Shown here: positions 25,331 to 38,832 of the stretch, piece after piece
Numbering within the stretch: the first letter of the stretch is position 1
Layout: every line of letters starts with the position of its first letter
Assembly: GCA_007844125.1 (NCBI GenBank)
Contig: CM017556.1
Location: forward strand, 74,145,635 to 74,209,634
Origin: Sinonovacula constricta
Lineage: Eukaryota > Mollusca > Bivalvia > Cardiida > Solecurtidae
Length of the DNA stretch: 64,000 nucleotides
Direction of reading: 5' to 3'
The notes under the pieces: model-generated
What the model was told of the DNA's origin: nothing
Seen by the model: the letters and a program-made list of their open reading frames with translations, nothing else
The model's database searches: none
Program-made: the position numbers and the translations under genes

Positions 25331-25399
25331 TATGCTACTCTAGGTCCACTGGCTATGCTACTCTAGGTCCACTGGCTTTGCTACTCTAGGTCCACTGGC
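25331..25399. repeat. 23-bp tandem repeat, three copies
   Basis: TATGCTACTCTAGGTCCACT plus GGC repeats three times, with a single A-to-T change in the third unit. Confidence 0.9.
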
Positions 25400-27199
25400 T
25401 GTTCCGTGAACATCTTTCCCGACAGGTTCTGCTTCGCAAAGAGAGGTACCAGGCACAGTCCTAGCTTGAAATCATACAAAAACAAGCATTTTTTGTTGCT
25501 CTATTGCATTTTTTTGTGTCTGCCAAATATTTTTTCCATTAGTTCTTTTAAAACACTAAGCATTTAAAATTTTATTGGAGAAGGTAAAACAATGTGCCTG
25601 CCAGTCACCTTAATTATGGTTGTAAAAACAGATGTGCTTGAAAATAATAACATTTCTTTCTTGTTTAATCATATCATTCATATTTATCGGTGTCTTTCTA
25701 CAATGAGTTTCAAACCTTAGTGCAGCACACATTTCTGTACATTGGACCGATGTCACAACGATGTAACTTTGATGACACCCGATTTAAAATAATTCTGTTT
25801 TGCAATCATTCCTTGCACCTCTTAAAATGGCATCAACAAAGAAGATTAATATGCATTTTTTTTTCCTGAACTTTGAATGTTCTTTACTTATGAGTCCTTT
25901 AAAAATGTTAAATGAAATGTTCATAAATACAGCCAGAGAGTATAGCATTACCATGGCTATTAAACGATATGAAGCACAGGTATTTCAATCAAAAAACAAA
26001 ACCCTATTTAATCTATTTTTAAGATTACACAATTTACTTTTCTCCTGAGCTAAAAATTACAATATAATACATATAATGTTTTAAGCAGGGTGTCATTATA
26101 CAAACTTCTGAGACATCCCTCACAGCTAAAACACTCTTTGCTTAAATGTGTTTAAGACAGTTGCCAAGTTTCATTGATGTTTTTAATTGTAAAACAATAT
26201 CAAATGCCAGAACATCAAATACTGCCACATCAGTAAAAGCTGGAATGATTATGTATGCTGCTTATTTTGTTATCCTACTAGCTCCCATGTTACAATAACA
26301 ATTAATAATAACAAGAACGGTATATGGCACAGAATATTAGCTGAAAGAAAATGATTTATCCCTTCCAGGGCCTGACTGGTTATTATTATCATTTAGGTTA
26401 TGTTGAATCTTTATCAACACTATGCAAGTCAGAATGTAGAATAAAACTATATAAAAACATGCACGAAGGCGCACTTGGTTGAGCACTAGACTGGCATATT
26501 TGAGGTCTTGGGTTTAAATAATACAAAAACCATGCTTTTTTATTGTTTCCCCTTTTATGTATTTATGAAAGTCTTTCTTCTTTTTTTTGGCTAGCATATT
26601 TACAGCTCCTAAAATAATGGACCAATAAGTTTTCTAGTACTTTTTCTAAACAAAATACCATTTAAAAGTTTTACAAGGGAGGTAAAACATTGAGTCTGGC
26701 AGCATTATTATGGCTTTAAAAATACAACAATACTGTTTAAAATGTTCAGATTTTTGTTAAAACAGACCATTGCCAATTTTTTTTGGATAATACATTTTTT
26801 TTAAAAACAAAAACACTGATGATAAAGGTTGATTTCACTGATTAAAATTTATAAGAAAAAATCAAACAGAATATACACAGAAATGACCATAGCTAAATGA
26901 TATGTATCGAACTTGTATGGACATATGTAAAAGATACTGACCATTACAAAACCCTACATAATCAAGTCTTCACAATCAATTATTGTGAATATAGTTCTAA
27001 AGTAAAATAATGTGTGACAGCATGATGTATAGAGTACCCAGTGTATACATATTTGAAAGACATACCTTTTGGCATTAAGAGCACAAGTTTATGATAAAAA
27101 AGAATGAATTAATAATTATTGTTTTGTTTTTTAAATATATTGCATTGACAAGATACAGTATTTTTAGTGACATCCAGTATCTCAGAAGTAAGTAGTTAT
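25400..27199. other. Gene-free DNA with one tRNA-like relic
   Basis: No supported exon. Around 26465-26530 a stretch with GCGCACTTGGTTGAGCAC and a later GGTCTTGGGTTTAAAT looks like a decayed tRNA-derived SINE head on the plus strand. The rest shows no feature. Confidence 0.4.
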
Positions 27200-27384
27200 T
27201 TAGTTGGAGGAAGACTTCAGACAAATGTCTGGGTAGATCTACTTGCATAACCACAGGTCAACTGGAAAACCTTCCCCCATTGTCCTTCACCCTGATCAGG
27301 ACTCGAACCTACGCTGTGACAGACTAAGCAGTCAGAGGAGTAACAGTTTAAGTCAGTGATCTACCACTCAGCCACAGGTACCCC
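27200..27384 (-). mobile_element. Family B SINE, copy 2
   Basis: On the minus strand the head reads GTACCTGTGGCTGAGTGGTA with B box TAGGTTCGAGTCCTGATC. The body AAGGTTTTCCAGTTGACCTG matches the 29.5-kb copy. The 3' end is truncated in the GTCTTCCTCCA segment. Confidence 0.8.
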
Positions 27385-27962
27385 ACAGAATAACAATGTT
27401 TTAATATAATCATCATTGCATTTTACAACAACTGATTTGTCATACCTTCTATCAGAGTATGTTTGGGCACTGCCAAGCCAGCTCCTGTGAAAAAGTCACA
27501 GAAGAATTCTGTAAAAGGAGAATTTATTGATAGAGCATTAACTGGTCATCAAGGTATAATTCTGTTAATAAACTTTTCTGCTCATTGTCCGAGTTAACCA
27601 CATGAACATGGATAGCTGTTCTTATATGCTGTGTAAATGTTTACAAACAGGAAACTGTTAAGCTGAAGGTGCTGTGACACACTGTGTCTTATCAATTTAC
27701 TGTCTCAAGCAGCAAGCAATGTTTTATTTGCAGTGATAAATAAAGGGACAAATATATCCCATTCTTGGAGACCACATGGCAGGGTGAGGCTGAACAACCT
27801 TAGATCACTTTGGAAGACCACAGTTGCTGAAAATACCAAAAAAGTTATTTAAAAACTGTTTATATTCAATATAACAGTGGTTCACACCCACCAACACCCC
27901 TTAATGCCTGACATCTATTTAGCCTTCTTGCTAACTGCTATCAATCACACAGAAGATGTTTG

Positions 27963-28251
27963 TTTGTTTATGGGTTTATCTTCCCACCAACAGTATTTCA
28001 GTTATCTGGAGACGGTGTCCACTTGAAGCAGATATAGTGCTGCCTTCACTGTGTATAGCATGCTGTGAACACCTGGCATGATACCACACCCAGTCACATT
28101 ATCCTGACACCGGGCCAACCAGTCGTGGAACTACCCTTATTTTGGCTTGAGCGTTAGCAAGGGAGCTATACCACTACCATTTTTTTTAACGACTTTGGTA
28201 TGTCGCGGCCTGGTATCGAACCCGGGGCCTCCCGTACCTGGAGCCGAACAC
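27963..28251 (-). mobile_element. SINE sharing the family A body, copy on minus strand
   Basis: Reverse complement gives a B box (CCGGGTTCGATACCAGG), then CATACCAAAGTCGTT, GGTAGTGG, CTCCCTTGCTAACGCTC and GGTGTCAGGATAATGTGACT. These are the same landmarks, in the same order, as family A (CATACCAAAGACTTT, GGTAGTAGTGG, CTAACGC, GGTGTCAGTATAATGGAC). The tail differs completely. The A-box half of the head is missing, so it is 5'-truncated or a related subfamily. Confidence 0.65.
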
Positions 28252-29042
28252 AGAAGATGAAATTGATATTAACCTCCCATTAAAGATTGCATCACTATAC
28301 TTTCTCATGTAACAATGCAGTTGTAGAATTTTATATTTTATAATTGTTTATTGATAATCCAAACATACAGTGCAAACCCTCTTCATTAAGCCAGATTTTA
28401 TACATAAATATGTTACAACTCTGGCTAATTATTTTTCCCAATCATTTCTATGTTGAGCAGTTTCCCCTCACCATTTTTCCAATCTCAAAAATGGGGTGCA
28501 CACAATGTACAGAAAACATAAAAAAAAGACTACCAAGAATGCCATTTTCTTTTTAAAGGAGCCCACCACACATGACATAATTTACTTGTTTTTAAAGTTA
28601 TTATGTTATTAAAACTTATCAAATATCTTATTACAATGTGCAAAATTGTTCTAGGTCAAAAATATAGGTTTTTAAAAATATATTAAAAATAATTAATAAT
28701 TATAAAAAGTAACAGGAAAATGTCAAGGAAATACATCAAAATAGTAAAGAGTCATTATTGCTTTTGAAAAATAATCACAATTCAGAGACAATTAAAATTC
28801 AATCTAACAGAAGCTGGCTGATCTTGATCTACACTATTTACCTCAGCTTGATCAATTTGTACTTAGCAGGTTCAGATCACTAAAGATTCATAATTCTGAG
28901 ATATTAACTTCAAAGGATTGTTCTATCAGTACACAATTAACAACCAAATGACCTGATAGAGCATGTCTAGGTTGACAGGATTTGCACACATGTCTCTCTA
29001 CAGTTTCACTACTTAAATCATTAATACATCAAAAGGATACCC

Positions 29043-29240
<198 letters not shown>

Positions 29241-29501
29241 GAGTTTTACCCAGGACACTGTAAGATTGTTTAGAGTTTAACCCAGGGCACTTAAATATTG
29301 GGGGCAATGTTGATTTTATAGATTAGTGTATAGAATAAGCTCTTTTTACTTTTTTGGAGACATGGCCTACTAGATGCCTTTTCTGCTGCCAAAATGATTG
29401 TGTTGCAAATACATTTTTCTAGGCTGCTAATACATTTTTTAATACTATCAAGGAAAATGCGGGATATTTCAAAACATGTGAACTGGTGTTGTTTTAATGA
29501 C

Positions 29502-29725
29502 TTTTTTTTTTGGTTTCATCACACCAACATAATTATTGTCATGTGGGCAATTTCCCGCTCATTATTGGTGGAGGAAGACCATAGACTTATGCCTAAGTAA
29601 GCACAGGTTAATCAGAAAACCTTCCCACCTGAAAGTATTTGCCCCGATCAGAACTCAAACCCATGCAATGAGGGGCTGAGGAGTTACAAGTCAGCGACTC
29701 TAACCACTCTGCCACAGACGCCTCG
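29502..29725 (-). mobile_element. Family B SINE, copy 3
   Basis: The minus strand has GCGTCTGTGGCAGAGTGGTT (A box), GGGTTTGAGTTCTGATC (B box), the shared AAGGTTTTCTGATTAACCTG and GGTCTTCCTCCACCAATAAT, and ends GGTGTGATGAAACC plus an A run. It is the fullest family B copy in the window. Confidence 0.85.
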
Positions 29726-30927
29726 ATTTGTTTGTTCAAATTCTTCATTTAGAAATATATGAGGTAATTAATATTACTTGCTAACTGGTTATAATCATTG
29801 AACTTGAATCATACCTTACCAATTGTCATGTAAAGCACCATCATTGGGCAAATATGAAGCCAAAACTACACTGGTCATCAAGAAGCACAACTGAAATTGT
29901 TATTTAAATAATGCATGAGCAAAAATATATAAAATATATTATAATATTAAAAATTTAATTATACGAAATGTACTTAATTAGGCACCTGACTAAAAGAGAC
30001 AATTTTGTAAATGTAATCTGTATGATAATATAATGATGAGTGATAACATAAAAATATGTGGAAAAATATTTCGCAAACCTATCCCAATCAGTAATTTACT
30101 GGCAGACAACAAACAAAAACTGGTTACTGGTCTTTTGTTTCTCTTCATAAACCACAAAGTGTAGTCTTGTGAGATTACACAAAAATCTGCTATGACTCGG
30201 TACAATTATCCATGACCATGCAAAACAAATGGGCCAATTAATGCTATTTCTATGTTGCCAAATAAGATCATCATTAACAGGTTGAACTCTAAAATTACAT
30301 GCTTGATGGGCAACCATCTTTATATTGACATTTTCCCAGAAAGGAACACTCAGAATTTTTTTCACTTGTTAAATTTTGTAGAAACCATATTTTAGACAAG
30401 AATTTGGCAATGCTGCACTGAAAACAAACTTGTACTTTTTTTTAGCAAATATTTAATTAACAAATTAACCATACTTGTGAATTTTAGAAGCTACTTCCTT
30501 GTACAGACTAGTTATTGGTACTAGTAGTAGTAAATTACACTAGCTGACATAAAATTATCTCACTCCAGATTAACAATAATTTTCAATTTATTTTTAATTT
30601 CAGCACTGCAGTGTTTACTGTACATTGTTTTACCTTTAATTTAAGCTGTATATGCATGCATCCATCAGCATAGTCATTGTTAAGCCATCTATGGTGAGGT
30701 AGCAGGTAGAAGGTTGCTGGCTGCACCCTGTGTATGCCTGCGGGGTCTTTTCCATGGCATTTGGGAACTCTTAATTCCTGTCAAATACCAAAACTTGTCA
30801 CCCAGGTGTCATGTTAGGTGTTCATTGCTAGTTTTTCACATTGAAGTCAGCACAATACCAGCTTCAAGTAAAAACTATTTCTGGGTAACTGAAATATGGC
30901 TGGTGAAATGATAAACAAGCAACAATG

Positions 30928-30930
<3 letters not shown>
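29726..30930. other. Gene-free DNA
   Basis: No supported exon or element. A G/C-richer patch at about 30690-30830 may be an old repeat but has no second copy here. Confidence 0.45.

Positions 30931-30994
<64 letters not shown>
30931..30994. repeat. TA microsatellite
   Basis: Thirty-two uninterrupted TA units, able to form a cruciform. Confidence 0.97.
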
Positions 30995-30996
<2 letters not shown>

Positions 30997-31045
30997 GTAC
31001 ACAAATTTATGTGGCAAAATTACAAATGGATAAAGTAATCCTAGG

Positions 31046-31925
31046 AGCAGGATAGTCCAGTGGTAGAATGCACAATTCTGGATGAAGGGTTATGTGGTTT
31101 GAACCTTAGTCAGGTCACACTAATTTAACAAATGTGACAATAAAAAAATGTTCACAAACCACATTTCCAATCAATTACTGCATAAAAAAACACATCATTA
31201 CAGGTGAGAAAGAGACCTGTGTAAGAAATAAGATTCTGAAAGGCAAGTAGTTGTTGCATATCTACCAACATACCAAAGTTGAGCAAATGTAATATGAAAA
31301 TCTACTCTTATCAGATATTTCTGCTTACAATTTGTTGTGTTTTGGTCATTGGTGGGTCATCCACCATATTGATGGCAGCATTCATAGAGTTGTCAACCTT
31401 TAGTGAAAGTGTCTGCTGCTGAAAGTAGATAAGCAATAAATTCACCAACCCCTGGATAGCCTTGGCATTGTTTATCCCCTCTTGCACAAGTTAATTGATC
31501 AATATTCTATTCATGTAAACAATTAATTGAAGAAAAAGACAACAATAAAGACTGTAATACTGGCATATGATATATTTTCATTGAATTGTAGCCAAGTATT
31601 CAGACTTGATAGGGAGAGAATGTGTAAAAGTGTCAGCTGCCCAATTAGCAAAGGGTTATGGGTTTGAGTCACTGACTGGCTGCATATTTTTCTCTATATG
31701 CCCTATTAGACTCTGACATACATGATCGTGGTTTATCTGTTACAAGTGCTAGAAGAGTGCATGTGAGCTGCTTGTACAGTATTATCTGTGGAAGTTTGAG
31801 GATATTTCAAGTTGCCCAGGTCTATGTAAGTGAAGGATAAGGAGAAAATGTGTAAGAAGCCAGGTTAGCTCAGTTGTTTGATAACTTGCCCTAATTGAGT
31901 TGGTTTGAGTTTTAGACTGTTTGCA
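31046..31925 (+). mobile_element. Cluster of decayed tRNA-like SINE heads
   Basis: Three tRNA-like starts follow one another on the plus strand. 31046 has TAGTCCAGTGGTAGAATG, then GGTTTGAACC. 31625 has a weak GGGTTTGAGTC. 31865 has GGTTAGCTCAGTTGTTTG, then GGTTTGAGTT. None has a full cloverleaf and bodies are unrecognisable, so this is judged from box spacing alone. Confidence 0.4.
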
Positions 31926-32080
31926 GATTTACACCCACCCACCCCAACACACACTATTTTTCTGAACTACAAACAATAAAAATTTATAGCAGTATTCAGC
32001 TTTGTTGTGCAATGTTCATCTTATTTGATGGAATGTGTCTCGCTTCACCAATGGGTACAGCACCAACAGAATTCCGGTTC

Positions 32081-33057
32081 ATCTTGCTGTCTGTTTTTAG
32101 ACAAAAACACTGTTCTGATCAGTACAGTACGACACTTAACATGAGGAAAGCAGTACACCAGATTTTCTATATTAACAACCGTTGTTACATAGCCTTCCAG
32201 CCCACACTGTTCGTTGTGGCTGTACCAGTAAATGATAACAGACAGTTGTCAATAAGCCACCAATAAGAGTTGGAATTGCATTTTGGCTTTGCAACATTGT
32301 GGTCTGAGAAATCTTGACCTTAGGAGAGTTGTTGTCCTGGCAAAGTGGTTGAAGTCATCAACTGGTATTCCATATGCCTTGAATTTAGTTGCGATCAGGG
32401 CAAGAACATACATGTCGGAAGAACTTTCAGTTTAGTTTTCTTGACATGTGGTGTGCAGGTGGGCCTACCCAGAAATTTGTTTTGGATTTTCTCTATTCTA
32501 TCTGTAAAATCAAAATGTTGTTAAAATGCCAAAAATGTTGTCACTGCATAGTGCTTTGAAACTTGACCTGGTTTGAAGTTTATATGACAATTTTTTTTGT
32601 TAGTGGCATATCCACAGTTTACCTCTCTGGTCTTGAAATACCCTTGTATTCTTATCGATCTAGCCTTATTTTCCAGAATTTAAGAATACACATCCCAGAA
32701 CTGGTCTGTTTATGTTTTAATATTCTCTCTAGTCTATATATATATAAAAACATAATACATAGATGAAGTATATAAAACATACCAAATGTTTGAAAGAAAT
32801 AGATATTAATAACTGATATGAACGTAAGTAATGTACAACTACAACTGTAGAAATACAACCTGCTTCCGACTCTGTGACCGAAGGCTTTTGTCTCGACTCT
32901 GCTAAAAGTTTGTTAAAGGATAATCATTAACGCGTGATGTTCTAAATCGGCAAATGTGTCTATTACAGAAAGAAAATGTATTTTTACCATGTAAATACTA
33001 CCAAATAATATCAACGCCAGTAAAGATGAAAGTCAGCACACGTATTCTGGCCGCCAT
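32081..33057 (-). pseudogene. Inverted, degraded relative of gene relic A (copy B)
   Basis: The start codon is at 33055-33057 on the minus strand, again in an AATGGCGG context. The exon reads MAARIRVL, then breaks. TFADLEHH and QTFSRVETKAF correspond to exon 1 of copy A, ending AGCAGGTTG at about 32856. The 3' part of intron 1 is conserved at 32091-32290, up to the acceptor CTAAAAACAG and the first ten exon-2 bases (ACAGCAAGAT); then similarity stops. It lacks the MITE and LINE found in copy A intron 1. Stops within exon 1 and loss of exon 2 onward make it non-functional. Confidence 0.6.
32320..32590 (+). mobile_element. Family C SINE-like repeat, second copy
   Basis: It aligns with 6536-6830 in direct orientation. 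The head has TGGCAAAGTGGTTGAAGTC and about 45 bases later TTGCGATCAGGGC. It lies antisense within intron 1 of copy B, so the two copies differ in orientation relative to their host genes and are independent insertions. Confidence 0.5.
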
Positions 33058-33338
33058 TGAAACTTGTGTCTCTTGTCATGCTAGTTACTTCCCTTGCCGG
33101 GCCAAGCGATCGCAGCGCCACTCGTTTTTCGTTTTTCGTTTTGTGAAACGGTAAACGGTTAGAGTTGTCCTTTTTTCAGCTACATTTTTACGTTAGGAAA
33201 ACGGTTTGGAATATATATGTTTGTTTTTTGTTTTTTAAATTCGATATAGAAAAACAAAAAAAGGACATACTATACCTTTTCCGTTTTTCTTACTAGAAAA
33301 GCAAAAATGAAAAATGAAAAGACGGTATATACACGGAC
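33046..33338. repeat. Inverted repeat arm B (upstream of gene relic B)
   Basis: Reverse complement of 5938-6227 with only a few differences. It contains the same GCGATCGC and GGGAAGTAAC promoter-like motifs next to the start codon of copy B. Outward-facing short frames beginning MKNEKTVYTRT occur at both arms but diverge at the arm boundary, so they are not evidence of a second gene. Confidence 0.9.
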
Positions 33339-36300
33339 CGTTTCGCTTTCAGTGCGCTATGCAGGAAACAAACCAACCATCCATGACTTTAAAACATTAC
33401 ACATTCAAGCGGGGTTAAAGGCCCTCTCTACCTATTGGTTTATATGCCAAAAGAATAGAAAATTGACAGAATTTTTTTTTGCAACATTGTTATTGCTGCG
33501 ATAGGTTTAAAAGAACTTCACACTTAATGCAGTGTTTACCTTCCTATTTTGGTAATTTCGAAGTTGTGCAGCTATCTATGAACGAAGGTCTATCAGCTAC
33601 GTGCTTGCAACTTATACTGATGGATGCAGGTTCGAACCAAGTATGCTGCATGTTTTATATTTTGTTTTATGTAGTCAAATTATTGATTGTGTTTAGGAGA
33701 CTTTATTATATTTCACTTACTGTATGTTGTAATGAGAGACATTAATGAGTAGTCTCCCCTAAATAATCTCTAAATGCATGTAGGTCCTTTCATTTGTTTT
33801 ACTCGGTTTATATGCCTGTGCTCTTTGGAGTGTTTGTTGACTTATATGCCTTTCTTGTGATACTTCCATTTTCTTTTTTATATAACAACTCTCTATAAGT
33901 ATATAAATGGATTTTAAGCTTATATTTATGCACAAGTAAGAAAGTTCATTGTTCGTAATTGCAATAGCTACAAAGGAACAGGCGATAAAATCTAAGAAGG
34001 GATACAATTTTCGTTTAACACATGTACCCCATAGGACGACAGACCGGAAGACAGGACATTCCTTGTTTGTCACTTTGTTTTACAGGTTCAGAACATCAAT
34101 GTATTTAAAATGAAAGAAAGAAACATGAATATCGGTTCTTTTAAGAGAAAATCTAGCATTCGTAAAGTTAGAGTTTCCTATCTTTTATATAGACCTTTGG
34201 GAAATAGATAATCGCATATTGTTGCCGCAGGGGGTCCATAAAGCTGTTTAAATTGCATTTTAACGACGATGTTCTATGAACACTTTTGTCATTTTATAAT
34301 GTATTCTAATCAACAACTGTTTGGCGTATTCCTTTTGTAGAAATAAAACATGTGTTATCTGTTCGTTTTATGTTATGTTTGGTTGCATCGTTTTATATAT
34401 TGGCAATGCCATTTTTAAATCAATGGAGACCGGCATTGTATTGTTACATGACTGTTCGCCATTCAGTGGCTGGCTCTGTAGTCACAGTACAGCGACTGGC
34501 TGTGCAGGGCTGTAACAAGGCTTATGCTTCTAATAGTGGGCAGTGGAATGTAAGTAAACATGGTAATAAGAATCCAGATGTTTTTGTCTCAGTTATACAT
34601 GTCATCACACAAGTAGAAATATGTTTTTGTCGATTGATACAAGTCATGTTTGTTTTTATTAGATCAAGCGGTCTATAAGGTGTTGGTAAATTGTTTCAGT
34701 ACGACTTTTTACAACATAGCGAGCATTTATGAAAATCCAACCAATGGATGTTGCTGTAAACTATACACAGTGCCTAATGTTGTAAGAAATTAGATCATGT
34801 ATAAATAAATTAAATATACATTTTAAAATAATTTACCCTAAGTCATTCGAAATTTAGATAAAAACAAAGTAACATAGCCGATTTGCCACACCTGTCTAAA
34901 TCCCATGTTCTATATTACTAATGCGAACAAAATCTCCATATAAGTATAAATTGCCAAGGGTGAGAAAAACTTCGCTTAAATCATCGTAAGAGAAGAATTA
35001 TCGCTTAGTATTACTCTGGTCAATAATTATTTTATTTTGTCACCAAGTTATATCTGCATCGTTTGAAACCGAACAACTCGATGTATCGTTGATGTTTATA
35101 ATTTTCTACTTGAGGCCATGTAATAGCTACGGCTATTTTATTTGTTTTATTTAGATAATAGCTTGTCAATTAAGGATTTTCACAAATTGCATGTGCTAGA
35201 AAACATACACAAGTCAGCAATTAAGATACCAACTGTTTGGGTGTAAAGTAATCAGACGTTACAACCATAATGTAAAAAAGCCAGCTGTCTGTATACTGAA
35301 GAAAATTTATAAAAGATTGTTTTTTACTTTTTACATTCTCATATTTACCAACATGAACGCGTTTATCAAATATTTATCAACTTAACTAAACGTGATTTAC
35401 TGTGAGCACATTATAATAAATTGTAGATCTTTATGATAAGTTGTGAAAAATAATAATTTACACTTTATAGAACAATAAGAAAATATTGTTTTAAAAATAT
35501 AATGGAGACGTTTATTCGACATAAGCTTGATAATTAACAAAATAGTTTTAAAGCATTATTTTAAGCAATGATAGATATATTTCTATTTATTCCACATTAT
35601 AACAAATGCGGAATTTGCAAAAATAGTTCCTGCATTTGAAATGACACGCTCAATCGCATGATCTATGTAAAGATGTTGACCGAATAAAACACACAATTGA
35701 ACATGTATGATGAATTCACGTGTCGACATAATTAGTTCATTTAAATACAGTAGCGTGATGGTAGTACATTAACTGTATTTATCTAGATGAGAGCAAATTA
35801 AAATCGTTTTCATATGAACAGTTCCCCTTTTAAAGTCATGATTATCTGCCCATTGTGACCCTATTCACTTATGGCAGCCGGGGACCATTGTCCATTGTTT
35901 AGTACTTTATACTTTACTCTTTGCCGCACTGTTAATAATCAGTAACAATTTGTCGTCTATGGCACTGTTGCAGCCAGTGCTTGCAATTTGTGAATGAATA
36001 TATAAACTGATTGACCCAATAAGTTAATTATACTTTGTACTATAAAGATATACAATCATCAACGTTAAGCACAGTAGATTCGCATATTTTCAACCCTTAT
36101 CTTAGTATCATCTCAATATTTCTTTTGCATAATTACTTTACGAAGAGATCAGACGTTACAAATGTGTTTACAAATATTTTAAACGTCCTAAACTATCATA
36201 GAAATCTCTGAGAAAGGTAATTAACATGCTAAACATAGCTTATTTATGAAAACAAATTATTAGTGGGTAAAGGTTTTCCAGTCTATGCCAATATTTCCGG

Positions 36301-37648
36301 TTGTTATTTTGTTGTTGTTGCTGATTTGTTTTTGTGGGGTTTTATTGTTGTTGTTTGTGTGTTGTTGTTGTTGTTGTTGTTTGTAGTCGCCATGTGTCAT
36401 TTTTTTCATTTCGTGCATATACTGACCTGCGAGCTGCATACGTTTCATTAATAATCGATTGCAGATCAAAGTCGTCAGTTACAACCGCCGCCTGAAAATT
36501 GGTACGTTTTTGGTTAATTTTTGATTTTTCGAAATCGCGATCTCTGAGCTGACTAAATTAACAAACATGTGTGTATATCTGCACCGGTGACTGACAAATT
36601 GCACGAGTACGCCAAATTAAAAATTGGGAATGTGAGAATAGAAACTTCCAACAATTGCCCGGCTGGCGAGGGATTAAGTGATTGGGTTAACTTATGAGAT
36701 AATCGTCTTTTTCCATCCCTTGTACGATGCAACAATAGTTATATTCATAAGTTAAACTTTACCACGTGTTCGGTAATCTCCGGTAAAATCTAATCCAATA
36801 CCCTGCACCAATCATTTGCTACATTTCCAATGCAAAAACGATTAATTACAACACTTAAATCGTAACAGCGATCGTAATCAAGTTTATTAAATAATTCAAA
36901 ATGACGGAGGCAGAAAAGTATACACCCCCCTTGTTTAGAAAAAGGCTATTGAATGCGACGAATACGCTTATCTTAATCATTTTGTACTGGCGAAATATCG
37001 ACGAAGTTTAAAGTATTCACGCTTAGAACTAAACACGCTAAACCGCCATTTTCTTCCCAGTGTATATGATTGGCAAGTGTCAATATTTTGATGGAAATCA
37101 AGTAATATAGGTTGGAAATTCTTATGTGATTTTTCCACTCTATTTCACGATCACGTTACTTGTTGCTGACCATGTGACTTGTTTTCTAGAGCCATCTGAC
37201 TTTAGTTAAGTCATTAGATCATGCAATCTGTCCACGAGAAAATGTATGATTCCCGGTTTCAAAATGTTGCATTTTGCGGTTTACATCCGTAAAATAAAAA
37301 TCGCGGAAGCCAGACTAAATGTCTATGTTTACCACAATGTCCTGTCGGTTGGTAACCAAACATTTTGCAGCAAACCACTGGAAAGAAAACAAGAACCCTC
37401 AAGTTGAAAGCAATGAAAGAAAATAATAAAGCAAGTTTAGGCATAGTGATTCTTACTTTGAAGTGCCCTGTTGATTTGCTGTTGTTTGTTTGTTGTTGCT
37501 TTTGTTGTTGTTGTTGTTGTTTTATAAATGTGTGGGATGGTTGGTTCCTAAACCATTGGTCATGTCTATTTACATGAATCAGTTTGTACAATATAACGTA
37601 GGTGTTTTGTGAAACTGTTTGAAAACATTTAAACCAGTGATGAGTGAT
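33339..37648. other. Gene-free DNA with minor simple repeats
   Basis: No supported gene. The only exon-like piece is 34352-34552 (listed separately). TTG microsatellites occur at about 36352-36383 and 37497-37520. A slightly CpG-richer patch near 36480-36560 (AAATCGCGATCTC) has no adjacent exon. Confidence 0.45.
34352..34552 (+). CDS. Orphan exon candidate, unknown protein
   Basis: A frame of about 66 codons ends at a near-consensus donor (GGAAT|GTAAGT). Its second half (VRHSVAGSVVTVQRLAVQG) looks more protein-like than the surrounding DNA; the first half is hydrophobic. No partner exon or known domain was found. It could be chance. Confidence 0.2.
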
Positions 37649-38832
37649 CATAGAAACTGTCAAAATATCATAGAAACTGTCAAAATATCCTAGAAATTGT
37701 CATAGAAACTGTCAAAATGTCATAGAAACTGTAATAGAAACTGTTTAAATATCCTACAAACTGTCAAAGAAACTGTCAAAATATCCTACAAACTGTCATA
37801 GAAACTGTCAAAACACTATAGAAACTGTCAAAAAATATCATAGAAACTGTCATGGAAACTGTCAAAATATCATAGAAACTGTCATGGAAACTGTCAAAAT
37901 ATCATAGAAACTGTCAAACTATCATAGCATCTGTCATAGAAACTGTCAAAAAATCATAGAAACTGTCATAGAAACTGTCAAAATATCATAGAAACTGTCA
38001 AAATATCATAAAAACTGTCATAAAAACTGTCAAAATATCATAGAAACTGTCAAAATAACATAGAAACTGTCATCGAAACTGTCGAAATATCATAGAAACT
38101 GTCAAAATATCATAGACACTGTCATAGAAACTGTCAAAATATCATAGCAACTGACAAAATATCATAGATGCTGTCAACAAAACATCATAGAAATTGTCAT
38201 AGAAACTGTCAAAATATCATAGAAACTGTCAAAATATCATAGAAACTGTCATAGGAACTGTCAAAATATCATAGAAACTGTCAAAATATCATAGAAACTG
38301 TCATAGAAACTCAAAATATCATAGAAATTGTCATAGAAACTGTCAAAATATCATAGAAACTGTCAAAACATCATAGAAATTGTCAAAATATCATAGCAAC
38401 TGACAAAATATCATAGAAATTGTCATAGAAACTGTCAAAATATATAGAAACTGTCAAAATATCATAGAAACTGTCATAGAAACTGTCAAAATATCATAGA
38501 AATTGTCATAGAAACTGTCAAAATATCATAGAAACTGTCAAAATATCATAGCAACTGACAAAATATCATAGAAGCTGTCAACAAAACATCATAGAAATTG
38601 TCATAGAAACTGTCAAAATATCATAGAAACTGTCAAAATATCACAGAAACTGTCATAGAAACTGTCAAAATATCATAGAAACTGTCAAAATATCATAAAA
38701 AACTGTCATAGGAACTGTCAAAATATCATAGAAACTGTCATAGAAACTGTCAAAATGTCATAGAAATTGTCAAAATATCATAGAAACTGTTATAGAAACT
38801 GTCAAAAAATCATAGAAACTGTCAAAATATCA
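37649..38832. repeat. Minisatellite of mixed 20-bp and 12-bp units
   Basis: About 1.2 kb built from CATAGAAACTGT (12 bp), often followed by CAAAATAT (together 20 bp). The two unit lengths alternate irregularly, with blocks such as CATAGCAACTGACAAAATAT and ATGCTGTCAACAAAACAT-like variants repeated at a distance. That indicates higher-order duplication. No frame persists. Confidence 0.95.
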
